Shown: positions 11,761-23,605, counted from the stretch's first letter. The stretch: 64,000 nucleotides of DNA from Nothophaeocryptopus gaeumannii (GCA_031771865.1 JASISA010000019.1:1426001-1490000), one strand, 5' to 3'. Notes: generated by a model from the letters alone, not told the origin. Translations and numbers: made by a program.

Positions 11761-12776
11761 GATTGCAAAAACGAAACTTCACGATCCACGAAACGACAGC
11801 GCCACTGGCGCTTCAGCACTTAATCGCGAGATACCTGCCACGAGATCCGCTTACAGACGTCGAAAGGCCTGCCTGCCTGGCGACGAGACAGCACGGCACA
11901 CAGCAGACGAGCAGACGAGCAGTTCAAATGGAAAGATAACCTACCATGGTTGGTGCAAGGGTCAACTCCATCGCTGAACAGGGAGATGGTCTTAATGGTG
12001 AATAGAATCAATAAAGATGCACATGTCTGAAAGTGCTCCATCGTTTCACTTCACTGTCAGCGCGACTATGGCGAAGGGCCGACGGATTTAAGAAACCGCT
12101 TTCAAAGATGACTACAGATACATGTTTCCTTGAACTTTGCGTAGTACAGAATGTGCTGCCCCACTCTCACATGGCTGGGAAAGAGCTTGGACCAGGCAAG
12201 CGACTGTGCATGTTTGATGATCTCGTGCAACATTCCTTATCAAAATCGTAGAACAGCTGGGTCAGAGTATCATATGCGTTTGGTGAGTTCGGTGATAGCA
12301 CATGCTACGGCAGAGGCTCTCCTTCCAACGCATAAAGGAAGCAGGCGACTCCGCGGCGGTTGTGGTGGCCACGCTCTCGGAGCTCTCGGCCTGTGGTCGT
12401 GGTCGCGCATCATTGTGCAGCCATATCTCCTAGCGCATGCGGTATTGAGTTCGCAGAAACGACACTGCTAGTTTCAACAACCTACCACAGTCCTTCCCTC
12501 CTTCACTTCTTTGCGCACTGTTGGTGGACGGTCAGGTAGTGGCTCCTTTCAGAACTCGCCACCCGCACGAGACGACCTCTACTCAACTTCGAACAACACC
12601 TCATCCGGCGCAATCCCGCATTCCTCTGCTCCTACGATCGCGAACGCCGCAATATGTCGACGAGACCCAACATACGATAGCACGAGAAGAGCACGAGAGC
12701 ATGACGAAGTGCGCGACTGGGCACCCATACGAGAAGCAGTGCGCCGTTGCGCGGAGCTGATGGATGCTCGGGCATC
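11761..12776. other. Intergenic between CSN5 and FMP27
   Basis: About 1 kb holding the CSN5 3' flank and the FMP27 promoter, both genes on the plus strand. An open frame continues a little upstream of the FMP27 ATG but has no ATG in frame. No further gene is supported. Confidence 0.5.
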
Positions 12777-15700
12777 ATGCCTGTGCCCACCGCCTCATTC
12801 CTGCTCGGCCTGGTCGTCGTAGGCTATCTCTTCACCTTCGTGGTCTTTGCCGTCTTGCGCATAGTCACCGGCGTCTCAATTCAGCGTGTGGGATACACTG
12901 GCTTCAGGCGCATCGCCTTCTCTCCGCGACATGGTATTAAGATCAACATCCGAGGCGTGGGCCTTTCGATACATCGCCCGACCTTTGCACTGCCGACATG
13001 GTGCAGCTTGGTGATCTCAGAGCTGGTTGTGACGGTGGATCTCAAAGCATTAGACGAAGGCAAACAGAACGGGAATCTCGAGAAATCAAATGGGCATGGA
13101 ACTCCAGCTCGACCCAAAACACCGACAGAACAAGAGGACGAAGAGGGACATGGGAAGCTATGGAGAAAGTTGACGGAGACAAAAGAGAAGATCAAGCGGC
13201 TACACACACAAATCGGCTGGCTCAGGCTACTCGACCTGATCGCAACGGCTGTCGTTCTGAACATTGAGGGGGTGGGGACACTCAGATTGGAGCGCATGAC
13301 GCTGTCCGTGGACACAAGGAAGCAGACAGTGGACAGGAGCAGACTCTTCCAACATCACAAGCACCAGCCGGACACTCAAAGTCCCGCTGAATGGAAGTCT
13401 CTGATCAGAAGCGTACTCTTCACGCCAGAGGGTAGAGATTCGACCGAGATTCTAGATTACTGCACGGTCAACATTCATGGCATGCTGCATCGCGAAAAAG
13501 AAGGTCTGCGCGATGCGTCGATCGCGGTCAAACTTGGCCGTCTCAATGTGCCATATGATGACATTGAGTATGCCAAGCGATGCGCTGACATGTTGCGTGG
13601 AAAGTATGTTTATCCTAGGGGAGCTGGACCGCCTTCAGCCGATCTCTCTATAAAAGACGTCGTGGACGAGCTGGGACGACCTGGTAGCCGAGACCAGCAC
13701 ATAGTGCGAGCCGTGTCGGATTCCAGAGCGTTCATTGCCTCCATCTTGCGCGGGATCCAGGAAGTTCAGTTTGCCGTTGGCTTCGTTGGCCTGTCTAAGA
13801 AACTGGACATCAAGATGCGCGGCGACAAGAACGTCTACATCAATTTTGTCATGAAGGAGCTCGGCTTGGACATTCTGCGTCTAGATCCAAAGGGTCCAGC
13901 ACATCGCATGTATTTCTCCACCAAGGATGTCGCTCATCAGGCGCTTTTGACAGGTATTGCGATTGCTGCTGGTATTGATGATGGTCACGAGCATCCAGAA
14001 CGGATGCTGTATGTGCCCATGATCACCGCAACGGTCAAGACTACGTTACCTGCAAGGACAATCCATTATTCCAGAGCCGATGATCCGACCGATCGCAACA
14101 CCAATATACTTTACGCCAACTTTGTCTGTACTTCTCCTTCTGTCGACCTCGATCCCAAACATCTCCCGCTAGTACGAGAGCTGTTGAAGCAGCGTTCTGG
14201 GCGGCGAGGCACAGGTCGATCTGGAGCTCATCATCAAATGATCTCGCAGCTTTTGCCGAAGGCCCATGTCAAATGCTCGATTCAGGAACCCGTGATACGG
14301 ATCTCGCTTCCGCCGATGGACAAGAACGCGGATGAAGATGACTTTGATCTCCTCATCTCTTCTGTTTCGTCCATTGCACTTGAATGCGAGTCCTCACATG
14401 CAACCGATGGGCAGACTCACTATAGCCTCAACTCTTATTACCGGCATTCGAGACATCGGCTGTACTATCAGACAGCTGCTGGAGACAGGCACGACCTCCT
14501 GCACAGTGATTTTGTGGAGGTACAGGTCGATCTGAACGCTCTTCCGGATGTCTCCGTTACTGCTTCTGGACGCGCTCAAACTTTCAGCGTGTTTCTAGTC
14601 AGACCCGATATCTGCGAAGGCGTACGGCAGATCGTCAAACAATTGCGCAAGAACGTTCTTGCGCCTCATGATGGCAAGAGCAAACCGCAAGCGAGTTTCT
14701 TGCGCAAGATGCCAGCCTGGGTGCAAAGCTTCAAATTCGAGGGATCCGACTTTGGTATCGAGCTTGCCGGTGTTGACGATCAAGTCTCAAAAGACACTCG
14801 TGGCTTTGGTCTTCAACTAGAGTCTTGGACTACAGAATACAAGGCTCAGCGGGACGACGTCCAGCAACAAGATGTATCTGCTCGTCGCAAGTCTGTGTCT
14901 AGGACACCGAACAAGGAGAAGTCATCCAAAGACCACAATCCTCTTCGCAAAGGAAGATACCATAGCTTTGCCGATGGTCGTCGCCTGACGTTCCACATCC
15001 AGAACTTGGAAGGCATTATCGTCGATTCCATAGAAGACTCAGATCCCGAGTCCTTCTTGTCTTTACCACGCTTTGAGATAGCCTTCTCTACGTCAACGGA
15101 CGCACACGGCCCCATCTTCCACATCAACTCCTTCGCAAAGAGTGTCTTCCTGGAATACTCTCTGTACAATCACTTCGCCATTGGCGTAGCGGCAATGGTT
15201 ATCAAGAAGACCTTTTTGGAGCGCGAGAAAGAAGACCCCCGGCCCAGCCTTGCACGGCAACAGAGCATGGGTTTGTCAGTTGATGATCCTACGCTGAGCG
15301 ACATCGCCGCACGTGAGATCACAGCGATCGACTTGAAGGCCAACCTCGTGCAAGTAAAGGCGCGCCTGCCTGCAGATCCACCGATGATGCTGCAGATCTA
15401 CTATCTTGAAGCCGGCCGACATCGATGGTCAACGCCATTCCTCCGCAGCCGGCTCGCTCGACTCTACGTGCGAGCACCAGCAACCAAGTCCGCTTGGAGC
15501 AGAATAGTCACTATCAAAGTCCTGCGACTTGACCTGCGCGACATTCGGCGGAAAATTGGAAAGCAGCACGTGTTAGAGAAATCCATCGAGGCGGCTGCAG
15601 AAGCCATTCGGATATCAATACCTCACTCGCTCGTTGTGCATAATATCTTTGACAACATCACAAATGTCGTCAAGACCACTAAACAATTGCAACATCACTT

Positions 15701-18700
15701 CAAGACAGGCACCAACGAATACATTCTGACCAAAGAGCCCGAGGGCCCGAAGAGTGTACCTCGTATCACAGTGCGGACCCAGATCTTCCTCTTAGATATC
15801 GAAGACAGCCTGTTCGAGTCGAGACTAGGAGCTATCTACAGAGCTGGTCTGCTTGAGCAGAAGCAGAGGATTGCGCGTGAAGAGGCATTCGAGTTGAAGA
15901 AGAAACGAATCTTCAGATGCGCACAGAGAGGCTCTTCTCGGATGCGTGCCCAATCCGCACACCAGATTCGCGACAGGTCAAGGTCGCGTGCCCGCCCAGG
16001 CGAGACCCAAGGCAAAAGAAGTCATAGCTCGCAGCGAGAGAGACCCAGTACCCGAGACAGCCACCGACGACAACGAGGGCGTAACATGCGCTACGACGCT
16101 GAGGGCAAATGTGGCATCAGCGAGTCTTCGGCCGTGTCTGTCGAGCTTGCCAGAGAGAAGCTGGATCACTACAATTCGCAGTCCTGGAAAAATCGGATCG
16201 ACCGTGTTCGTACCTTCCAAAGCCATGCGATCAAGGAGATTCGCAGGCTGTTCGGTGTCACGGATGATATTGAAGACGTGGAGCAGCATGAGCCTCTTCT
16301 TGCCTGGAGTCGAAGACCAGCTCTGATGGTCATTGCGCTGACTGACCTTGGCGTGACGATCGACAAGCCATCTTTCCCGCTGGAGGAGTATCCCAATTTC
16401 TTGAACAACGTCGGGAAAGGAATGCCACGGGACATGAAGTATGGCTTGCTTCTTCCCATGAACTTGCATATTACCATGGGCGAGGCTCGAGTACAATTGC
16501 GAGACTATCCTTTGCCTCTGCTACACATTCCTACGCTTGGTCCTGGACAGTCGCCTCGGCTTCCAGCGATGTCAATGCGCACCGACTTCGTTATTGCGGA
16601 GGAATTTCGAGACATCGAATCGCAAAGAAGTGTTAACGTTCAGGTCGTTCCGCCTGAGAGAATGTCATCCGGGGCTGGTGGCTTCGCAATCGATGTTCGG
16701 CGCACCATCTCGGCGGTCAAGACATACTCTGATATCAAGGTCGAAATCAACACCAGCAACCCAACGAAGATCTCGTGGTCGACATCGTACCAGCCTGCGA
16801 TCCAGGACACCATGCAGGTGCTCGAAGCCTTCACAAAGCCGCCTGTGGATCCGTCGGACAAAGTGGGCTTTTGGGACAAGATCCGCCTTGCCTTCCACTC
16901 ACGCATCAATGTTGCATGGAAGGGTGATGGAGATGTTCATCTTGTGATCAAGGGGTCGAGGGATCCATACGTCGTCACTGGAAACGGCGCTGGTCTGGTC
17001 ATGGTTTGGCGCAACGACGTCAATTGGAACATAGCCCAACATGAGGATCCCAGGAAGTTCATGACCGTCGACAGTGGCGAATACATCCTTGCCGTACCAG
17101 ACTTCAATAACCACGCGCGACACACACACGACATAGGCAGCAACGACGATGGTAGCACCTCTGGTTCCAGCATTGCCAAGTCAGGTGCTGAGTTCAAGAA
17201 GGTCGTCATGAAGCTTTCGGGCAAGGTGAAATGGATGGCAGGGCTCATGTTCGAGCGCGATATTGGCGATGGCAAGCGCACGTTCAACTTCAAGCCGCAT
17301 TACGATGTTGTACTGAAGCATCCTGACTTCGCGAAGAATACGTCTGGTCTTGAGTATGATGCGTACCGCGGCTTCAGAAGTCACCACATCCACCTCTCCA
17401 TCGCCATCGCTGCGCCGCACGATCGCGAGTGGAACGTATCGAACTTGAAGCCGTCCAGCAACTACAACTCAATTCACTTGACGCCGCGATTTTTCTCGCA
17501 CTTCTTCAGCTGGTGGTCGATGTTTTCGGGCGTCATGTCTCTGCCCATCAAGCAAGGTCCGCTCTGGGGAGTGACTGAGCAGAAGAGCAAGAAGTTCGGA
17601 CGCCACATGGCAACGATCAAATACAATCTGCTGCTTTCGCCGCTCTACATAAGCCATGTCTACAAGCACAAGGATGCTGAGGAGTACCAGGGCCACTCCG
17701 TATCCGCGACCGGACTGAAGATGCGCCTCGACAGCTTCATGCTTGATGTCCACCAGCGAAGAGAGCATTTTGACCTGAAAGGCAGAGAGGGAGCACGCTC
17801 CAAGACCACAAGTGGCATGCGAATCAATGCAGCACAATTGGACTTTATATCTGCGGACTTGCGTGCGTTGTCGGCGAACATCGAAGGCACTTCGGCGGAA
17901 GATATCGATGAGGCGAACGATGACACTCTTGCATCCTTACATGGCCAAGTTCCGCAGGTCGACATGTCGAAGTTTGACATTCCAGACAACGACTTCGCGT
18001 GGATTGATATGGACGACTTTGTCGAGCTGGACTGGATTCTACCCGCCCAAGCAGATCCAGAGACAAAGATTTTGCCATTGGGATACGCTCCTCGCTTCAC
18101 ATACTTCCGGCAGACCGATCATAATGGCACTATTGCTGGAGACTCGTCGCGTACAAGTCCCTTCGGCGATGAGCCTACCCACTATTGTGTTATGTCTGCG
18201 AAGAATGACCCGCGGCGAGTCCAAGCTGAGCTCATTGAAAGGCGTCTTGCGCTTATCAAGGAGAAGCAAGCGCAGAACACTCGCGCGGTAGGGGAGGCCG
18301 AGCTGAAGGTCGTGCGTGATGGCACTGGCGATCGAGCTGACAAGGAAGCACTGGAAGCCAAGTTGGAAGCCCTGCGCAGCCACACCGACCATCTCACAGG
18401 CAAGCACCAGTTCCTGCAGAGAATGTTGAATGAGCTGCTCTCACGCCTCGATCATGACGATCCGTCTGCCGTACCTGACTTGGAGACCAGCGAAGATTTC
18501 TTTGAGGCGCACGAGACTGCACGACCACAAGATCCTGACATGACGAACCTTGATACTGCCCCTCTCGCTGACTATACGAGCGATTTCAACAACCGGTTCA
18601 TTGTTCACAACGCGCAGATCAAGTGGAATAACTCGTTGCGCAACATCATTCTCAGGTATATTCATCAGAATGGCCAGCGCCGAGGTTTTGTGTACTACAT

Positions 18701-21700
18701 GTCTCGCCGCGCTGTTAAGTTCATCCTAGACGTCCTAGAAGAGCGCGAAAAGTCAAATGAGGTGTCGACACCTAAACGACAAAGATCTCAATCGACTCAA
18801 TACAACGCGATGTCGCCAGATGCAGACGACGACCAAACCATTCAGGACCGTATCGATGAATTACTCCGCGATGGACGGCAATTTGTCAACGCAGACGAAA
18901 CGATGGCAGAAAGGTGGGAGACTGCTCATTCTAGCGGCGGTCCGACAGACGACATTGCCATTGAGTTCGCGCCTCTCAACACCTACCACTTCCGACTGAT
19001 CGCTCCTCAAGTGCAGCTGCAAAGCGAGAAGAATCCGAAGTCGGCGGTTCTTGTCACGGCGAAGGGCATGCAGCTCAAAGTCGTGCAAATTATGGAGAAA
19101 GATAAGATCGACGACGATGTCAGCGGTCTGGTTCAACGTAGGTTCAACGCAGCTGCGGACAGTGTGCAAATGTTCGTCACCAGTACCAAGACATTCTCCA
19201 TGGAGTACCTGCACTTCTATTCTGCGAACCGCTATGGCGTCAAAGCTGGCACATATTGGCCTCCTTGGGTGCCTATGGAGATCATGTTTGAATTCCAAAC
19301 GAATCCGTACGGATTCAATCGTGTCGTGCATCGCACTTCTGCTAGCCTGCGATACGACAAGTACAACCAGCTGCGCCTCAAGTACAACGACGACGTCTCT
19401 GGGGGTGACCCGAAGACTGCAGAGAGCGCAGAAGAAGCAGAGAGCCGTATGGATCATGTCTGGCTGGAATTCCCACACTTCCGTGCCATCTGCGACTCGA
19501 CACAATACTTCGCAATGTACGTCATTGCCATGGATCTCCTGCTGTATAATGAACCTCTCGAGAAGACTAGGAGTGAACGACTTGAGAAGATCATGTTGGC
19601 ATCAGATTTCAGCGACTTGACAGGCGCCCCGGAGATGGTGCAAATGCTGCAGGAGCGGATTCGACAGCTTGAGGAGATCAAGATGCATTTCCAGGTCAAT
19701 GAGAGATACCTTGATCGTCAGGGCTGGAAGGATCGGATCAAGCTGGACCAGGATCTTGCGAGCTGTGAGGATGAGCTGTTCTTTATAATGAAGGCTATTA
19801 CGACGTCTCAGCAGCATGTTGAAGAACGACGTGAGCCGGAGAATAGCAGTGGCTTCATGCATCTTCACATCGCGTCCAAGGAAATCGCGTGGCATCTGAT
19901 CAGAGACCTGGGCGAGTCACTCATCGAACTACAGCTCAAGGATGCTACCTTTGACCGCACAGACAACTACGATGGGTCGAACCACAATGCTATGGCGATC
20001 AATCGGATCAATGGATACAACTTGCTCAAAGATGCCATCTATCCAGAGATCATCTCGCCCTTTACAGACGAAAGCAAGGGCGGACGGCAGCTACGCGACC
20101 AGAAGATGCTGCGCGTACAATGGCTGATGCTTGAGGCCATCGCCGGTATTCCAGTGGTAGACTACTTCGAAGTGGACCTTGTGCCACTGCGTCTGCAGAT
20201 CGAGCGCGACGTGGCTCGCAAGATTTTGGAATATATATTCCCAGGCGTGGGAGGTAATGCATTTGACGGCGGAGTCTCGCCATTCATGGTCAAGAATATG
20301 CTGCCTACGCAGGAAGAAGAAGATGAAGACGAAACCGGCAGGGAAGATTCTCAGTCAGTGCTGGGAGTGGATGCCACGGATCACGTCAATGCACAGACAG
20401 ATCCCAACGGGCCTGGATCTCTCGACGCGCGACTCAAGCCTACTCTCGCGCTGGCGAAGCAGAAGAAGGGCAAGAATGAAAACAAGGGATTGGGCGTTTC
20501 GAATGCTTCCAATCACGGCCTCCATGGCTTCGCCATCTTTCAGCACTCGGATAAGTCAAAGCCACCGCCGAACCCCAGAGCTCCTGCATCTCGACAAGCA
20601 CTGTCGCAGACCAACTTGTCCCCTATGGCACGATCACCAAGCGAACGCTCTCTTGCCACGATGCGCAGCACGACAGGCTCCAACGACACCGACGACGTCA
20701 AGCACGAAAAGAGCAAGAAATTTGCCCGACTGTCTGACGACAAGAAGAGTAAGAAGAACAAGGACAAACACAAAGACCGACCCGGCGATGACCTGACCCA
20801 AATGATGAGCCGAGCATCCAACTACATGACCCTCGCCTACGTTAAAATTCCCAGCATGGTCCTCTGCCTCTCCTACAAGGGCGGCGGCAAACGCAACCTT
20901 GAAGACGTGCACGACCTGGTCTTCAGAATGCCAACGTTGGAGTATAGGAACAAAACGTGGTCGAATCTGGATTTGGCGATGCAGCTCAAGAAGGACGTTA
21001 TTCGGGCACTTATCAGTCATGCGGGCGCGATTGTTGGGAACAAATTTTCTCATCATAAGCCGAATAGGGCGCAGCAGTCAAGGTTGAGGGAGTTGGCGAA
21101 TCGGAGCACGTTTATGAGTCCGAATTCCTCTAGTCAGAATCAGAATCAGCTGGCGATCTTGCCGGGGCCGGCGGATTGGACTACCAACTCTTCGGAGACG
21201 AGCAGCATCAGAGATTCGAATAGCTATGGTTCTCCAGAAGCTTCTGGACGTCCTTCGAGCGCGAGACCGCCTAGTAGTCATCTCGCGAGGAGTACTTCTT
21301 ACTCGACCCTTTCGAGCTCAACGACGGCTTTGAGGATGTCGGAGGACTCTCGTCCTCGTCCCGGCACATCCACCTCTCGCAATACATCGAATGGCGGACA
21401 TATCACCCATTCGTCTTCAACACCACAACAACCCTCCCCGCGTCCACTGCCAGGCCAGAGACTCTCCCCAGGCCCTGCCGGTGCTTCGAGCGATGATTCT
21501 CGTCCACGCGCAACTTCCATCTCTCGTCACTTATCTGGATTCAGTGATCGTCTACGCTCAAGACAGACGAATCACGCACCCAGCTCTAATGGGAATTGGA
21601 ACGCGCATGGAGCTCCTGGTGGGGATTCTGCGGAAGATACGACGGAGGAGACGAAGAGGAAGAGCAAGATTTTACTGGGACCGCAGAAACTTCTGGGAAG

Positions 21701-21713
21701 GCTACGTGACTAA
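12777..21713 (+). CDS. FMP27: FMP27-family bridge-like lipid transfer protein
   Basis: A single uninterrupted open frame of 2978 residues. The start chosen is the ATG at 12777, because the open frame upstream of it contains only non-ATG codons. Residues 4-26 form a hydrophobic anchor ('SFLLGLVVVGYLFTFVVFAV'). The signature blocks of the family are visible in order: the N-terminal Fmp27 region, 'DKVGFWDKIR' (the GFWDK domain, about residue 1363) and 'TYWPPWVPMEIMFEF' (the WPPW domain, about 2160). Basic/Ser-rich linkers occur near residues 1050-1120 and over the last 450 or so residues, where the sequence is probably disordered. FMP27/Hobbit proteins form rod-like lipid-conducting grooves between the ER and the plasma membrane (established for yeast and animals). 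That function is inferred here. An intronless gene of this length is unusual among its neighbours. Confidence 0.95.
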   Translation: MPVPTASFLLGLVVVGYLFTFVVFAVLRIVTGVSIQRVGYTGFRRIAFSPRHGIKINIRGVGLSIHRPTFALPTWCSLVISELVVTVDLKALDEGKQNGNLEKSNGHGTPARPKTPTEQEDEEGHGKLWRKLTETKEKIKRLHTQIGWLRLLDLIATAVVLNIEGVGTLRLERMTLSVDTRKQTVDRSRLFQHHKHQPDTQSPAEWKSLIRSVLFTPEGRDSTEILDYCTVNIHGMLHREKEGLRDASIAVKLGRLNVPYDDIEYAKRCADMLRGKYVYPRGAGPPSADLSIKDVVDELGRPGSRDQHIVRAVSDSRAFIASILRGIQEVQFAVGFVGLSKKLDIKMRGDKNVYINFVMKELGLDILRLDPKGPAHRMYFSTKDVAHQALLTGIAIAAGIDDGHEHPERMLYVPMITATVKTTLPARTIHYSRADDPTDRNTNILYANFVCTSPSVDLDPKHLPLVRELLKQRSGRRGTGRSGAHHQMISQLLPKAHVKCSIQEPVIRISLPPMDKNADEDDFDLLISSVSSIALECESSHATDGQTHYSLNSYYRHSRHRLYYQTAAGDRHDLLHSDFVEVQVDLNALPDVSVTASGRAQTFSVFLVRPDICEGVRQIVKQLRKNVLAPHDGKSKPQASFLRKMPAWVQSFKFEGSDFGIELAGVDDQVSKDTRGFGLQLESWTTEYKAQRDDVQQQDVSARRKSVSRTPNKEKSSKDHNPLRKGRYHSFADGRRLTFHIQNLEGIIVDSIEDSDPESFLSLPRFEIAFSTSTDAHGPIFHINSFAKSVFLEYSLYNHFAIGVAAMVIKKTFLEREKEDPRPSLARQQSMGLSVDDPTLSDIAAREITAIDLKANLVQVKARLPADPPMMLQIYYLEAGRHRWSTPFLRSRLARLYVRAPATKSAWSRIVTIKVLRLDLRDIRRKIGKQHVLEKSIEAAAEAIRISIPHSLVVHNIFDNITNVVKTTKQLQHHFKTGTNEYILTKEPEGPKSVPRITVRTQIFLLDIEDSLFESRLGAIYRAGLLEQKQRIAREEAFELKKKRIFRCAQRGSSRMRAQSAHQIRDRSRSRARPGETQGKRSHSSQRERPSTRDSHRRQRGRNMRYDAEGKCGISESSAVSVELAREKLDHYNSQSWKNRIDRVRTFQSHAIKEIRRLFGVTDDIEDVEQHEPLLAWSRRPALMVIALTDLGVTIDKPSFPLEEYPNFLNNVGKGMPRDMKYGLLLPMNLHITMGEARVQLRDYPLPLLHIPTLGPGQSPRLPAMSMRTDFVIAEEFRDIESQRSVNVQVVPPERMSSGAGGFAIDVRRTISAVKTYSDIKVEINTSNPTKISWSTSYQPAIQDTMQVLEAFTKPPVDPSDKVGFWDKIRLAFHSRINVAWKGDGDVHLVIKGSRDPYVVTGNGAGLVMVWRNDVNWNIAQHEDPRKFMTVDSGEYILAVPDFNNHARHTHDIGSNDDGSTSGSSIAKSGAEFKKVVMKLSGKVKWMAGLMFERDIGDGKRTFNFKPHYDVVLKHPDFAKNTSGLEYDAYRGFRSHHIHLSIAIAAPHDREWNVSNLKPSSNYNSIHLTPRFFSHFFSWWSMFSGVMSLPIKQGPLWGVTEQKSKKFGRHMATIKYNLLLSPLYISHVYKHKDAEEYQGHSVSATGLKMRLDSFMLDVHQRREHFDLKGREGARSKTTSGMRINAAQLDFISADLRALSANIEGTSAEDIDEANDDTLASLHGQVPQVDMSKFDIPDNDFAWIDMDDFVELDWILPAQADPETKILPLGYAPRFTYFRQTDHNGTIAGDSSRTSPFGDEPTHYCVMSAKNDPRRVQAELIERRLALIKEKQAQNTRAVGEAELKVVRDGTGDRADKEALEAKLEALRSHTDHLTGKHQFLQRMLNELLSRLDHDDPSAVPDLETSEDFFEAHETARPQDPDMTNLDTAPLADYTSDFNNRFIVHNAQIKWNNSLRNIILRYIHQNGQRRGFVYYMSRRAVKFILDVLEEREKSNEVSTPKRQRSQSTQYNAMSPDADDDQTIQDRIDELLRDGRQFVNADETMAERWETAHSSGGPTDDIAIEFAPLNTYHFRLIAPQVQLQSEKNPKSAVLVTAKGMQLKVVQIMEKDKIDDDVSGLVQRRFNAAADSVQMFVTSTKTFSMEYLHFYSANRYGVKAGTYWPPWVPMEIMFEFQTNPYGFNRVVHRTSASLRYDKYNQLRLKYNDDVSGGDPKTAESAEEAESRMDHVWLEFPHFRAICDSTQYFAMYVIAMDLLLYNEPLEKTRSERLEKIMLASDFSDLTGAPEMVQMLQERIRQLEEIKMHFQVNERYLDRQGWKDRIKLDQDLASCEDELFFIMKAITTSQQHVEERREPENSSGFMHLHIASKEIAWHLIRDLGESLIELQLKDATFDRTDNYDGSNHNAMAINRINGYNLLKDAIYPEIISPFTDESKGGRQLRDQKMLRVQWLMLEAIAGIPVVDYFEVDLVPLRLQIERDVARKILEYIFPGVGGNAFDGGVSPFMVKNMLPTQEEEDEDETGREDSQSVLGVDATDHVNAQTDPNGPGSLDARLKPTLALAKQKKGKNENKGLGVSNASNHGLHGFAIFQHSDKSKPPPNPRAPASRQALSQTNLSPMARSPSERSLATMRSTTGSNDTDDVKHEKSKKFARLSDDKKSKKNKDKHKDRPGDDLTQMMSRASNYMTLAYVKIPSMVLCLSYKGGGKRNLEDVHDLVFRMPTLEYRNKTWSNLDLAMQLKKDVIRALISHAGAIVGNKFSHHKPNRAQQSRLRELANRSTFMSPNSSSQNQNQLAILPGPADWTTNSSETSSIRDSNSYGSPEASGRPSSARPPSSHLARSTSYSTLSSSTTALRMSEDSRPRPGTSTSRNTSNGGHITHSSSTPQQPSPRPLPGQRLSPGPAGASSDDSRPRATSISRHLSGFSDRLRSRQTNHAPSSNGNWNAHGAPGGDSAEDTTEETKRKSKILLGPQKLLGRLRD

Positions 21714-22311
21714 AACATGAGAAATGTAGAGAGAAAAAGGCGAAGGGAATCGGGGGCGAGAGACGCATTTCGATTCTAACTGTGTGTTTATGTGTAGCCA
21801 TTATGGTTGGGATCCCGTATTCTTGGACCAGGGGAGTAGGTGTGATACCCACGGGGATGGATGGAAGCATGCTTTTGCTTTTGAAGTCGACAGTTTTACA
21901 AGAAACAAGAGCGAAAACCATTAAGGAATACGGGACTTAGAGGCTAGGTAAAGTGTTGTTGGAATAGCTGGCGTTTTGAGAGCATGCATTATGATGGGAC
22001 GGCTGTAATTAGTATGGTCGTCTTGTGTCTTGTATATAGCGATATCGTTCGTTCTGTGTTCGAGCATGCTCATTTCTTCATCTTACACCCGCTGCTTCTG
22101 CGTCTGCTGGAGCATGTCGCTTGGGCTGAGCGGCGTATGAAATTCCATAGCAGCACTCATGTTGACTTATTGTGCTCCAATGAACACCAGCCATGTCGCT
22201 GCGAGGTCCCACGTATCATGGCTAGCTCCACCGCTCCCGCTAATGACGAGACAGACTTTCTCATGAAGCATTCTTCTTCTCCGTATCCTTCCAACTCCAA
22301 GCTCTTCGTCC
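21714..22311. other. Convergent intergenic region FMP27 / PHS1
   Basis: About 600 bp between two stop codons on opposite strands. It should hold both 3' untranslated regions. No gene or RNA is seen. Confidence 0.5.
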
Positions 22312-23103
22312 TCACGTCTGTTTCTTCTCCTTCTTATCGCCCCTCATAACCCTCCTCCTCTGCGCCATCATATGCGAATACAACACATAAGCCCCCGGAA
22401 CATAAACAAACAACACTGCCCTCAAAACCCACTGCCACGCCGCATTCCAACTCTTCGCCGGTTCAATCGCTCTCCACACCAACCAACACTCACTCCCAAT
22501 GCCCAGAGGATACAGTACGAAGAAAGTATTATACCGCAGCCAAGTCATGAAGCGCGGTACGGAACCGGTATAGAGCGAAATGGCGAAATACGAGTATCGA
22601 ATAACTTCGGTAATGCTCCACGCGAGGAGCATGGTAGAGTAGGCGGGTGAGGAAGCAGTCGTGTTGGGGAAATTGTGCGCGATGCCCCAGACGAGGAGGA
22701 AACGCGAGGAGACTTGCATCAACGTAGTAAACAACGGAGCTCTGACAAGACCTAGATAGACAGAAAGAGATATGTACTTAGCCTATGCCATACTTTCTTA
22801 CTCAATGGACTGTTTTGTTTGTGGATTTGATGGTTTGGACCTACCGATCGCCGAGTGGAGGACTTCGAGTCCGGCCAACGTCTGCGTCCATTTGGTGAAG
22901 TTTGCTGTGCCGACGAAGACGTTTGGATAGCCTTTCAGACTTGCTATGAGGAGAATACGTCCGAGGACTGTGAGCCAGAGGAAAGCGGAGATGGAGTTGT
23001 AGAGGATGAGGTAGGCGGTCTTGGGTTTTGAGGGCGACGGTTTGGGGTAGTGGTTGCCTTTTTCCACGTGAGCGGGCTTTTGAGTATCGGCTGGACGATC
23101 CAT
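22312..23103 (-). CDS. PHS1: Very-long-chain 3-hydroxyacyl-CoA dehydratase
   Basis: Exon 1 is 22845-23103 and exon 2 is 22312-22751, with a 93-nt intron, giving 232 residues. The join gives 'LEVLHSAIGLVRAPLFTTLM', a continuous family motif, which fixes the boundary. Several hydrophobic segments suit the multi-spanning ER membrane protein of this family. The 'WSITEVIRYSYF' stretch holds the region of the conserved catalytic Tyr and Glu. The C-terminus ends in a lysine-rich tail ('GDKKEKKQT'), reminiscent of ER-retrieval tails. PHS1 dehydrates 3-hydroxyacyl-CoA in the third step of very-long-chain fatty acid elongation, feeding sphingolipid synthesis. Confidence 0.95.
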
Positions 23104-23605
23104 GATGTTTGAGGTCGTTTGTGCCTATAGATCAGAGTGATGTGTTGGGCAGGTCTGAAGCTGTCGCAAGTGTTGAAGCTGCTTCAACCCAGCTACTCGG
23201 TTCGGAGCTAGCACACCTGGCAGACCCTTGTTCGGGACTTGCCGAGGTGTTCCTGCATGTGAGCGTATGACGTACGGCAACAGCAATGGGACTGCATACA
23301 TAATAAGCACACGAGGTACGAGAAGACTGATACGAGAAGTGATTGTAACATTCCTAAGGGTATCTCGAAGTCCATAATCCAATGCTCAACCCTATGCACA
23401 CCCATGCGCTCGCTTGCTCAATCGCAGCACTTCCTGAACAGAATGGGTGCTTGCTTCTATAGAGCATGAAGTGCGCTCAAATGCAAGAGAAAGAGGGCCT
23501 CCGAAGTGCAGATATGCAACTTCTCCATTCGCAAGAAGTCCAGCTTTGCCTGCTCGTTTCCTGGCTTTCCTTCTGGATGGTTCCGGCAGCTCACCTCGAA
23601 GGCGA
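23104..23605. other. Intergenic between PHS1 and the RING/SIM gene
   Basis: About 500 bp containing the PHS1 promoter and the 3' flank of the RING gene, both on the minus strand. Nothing else is recognised. Confidence 0.5.
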
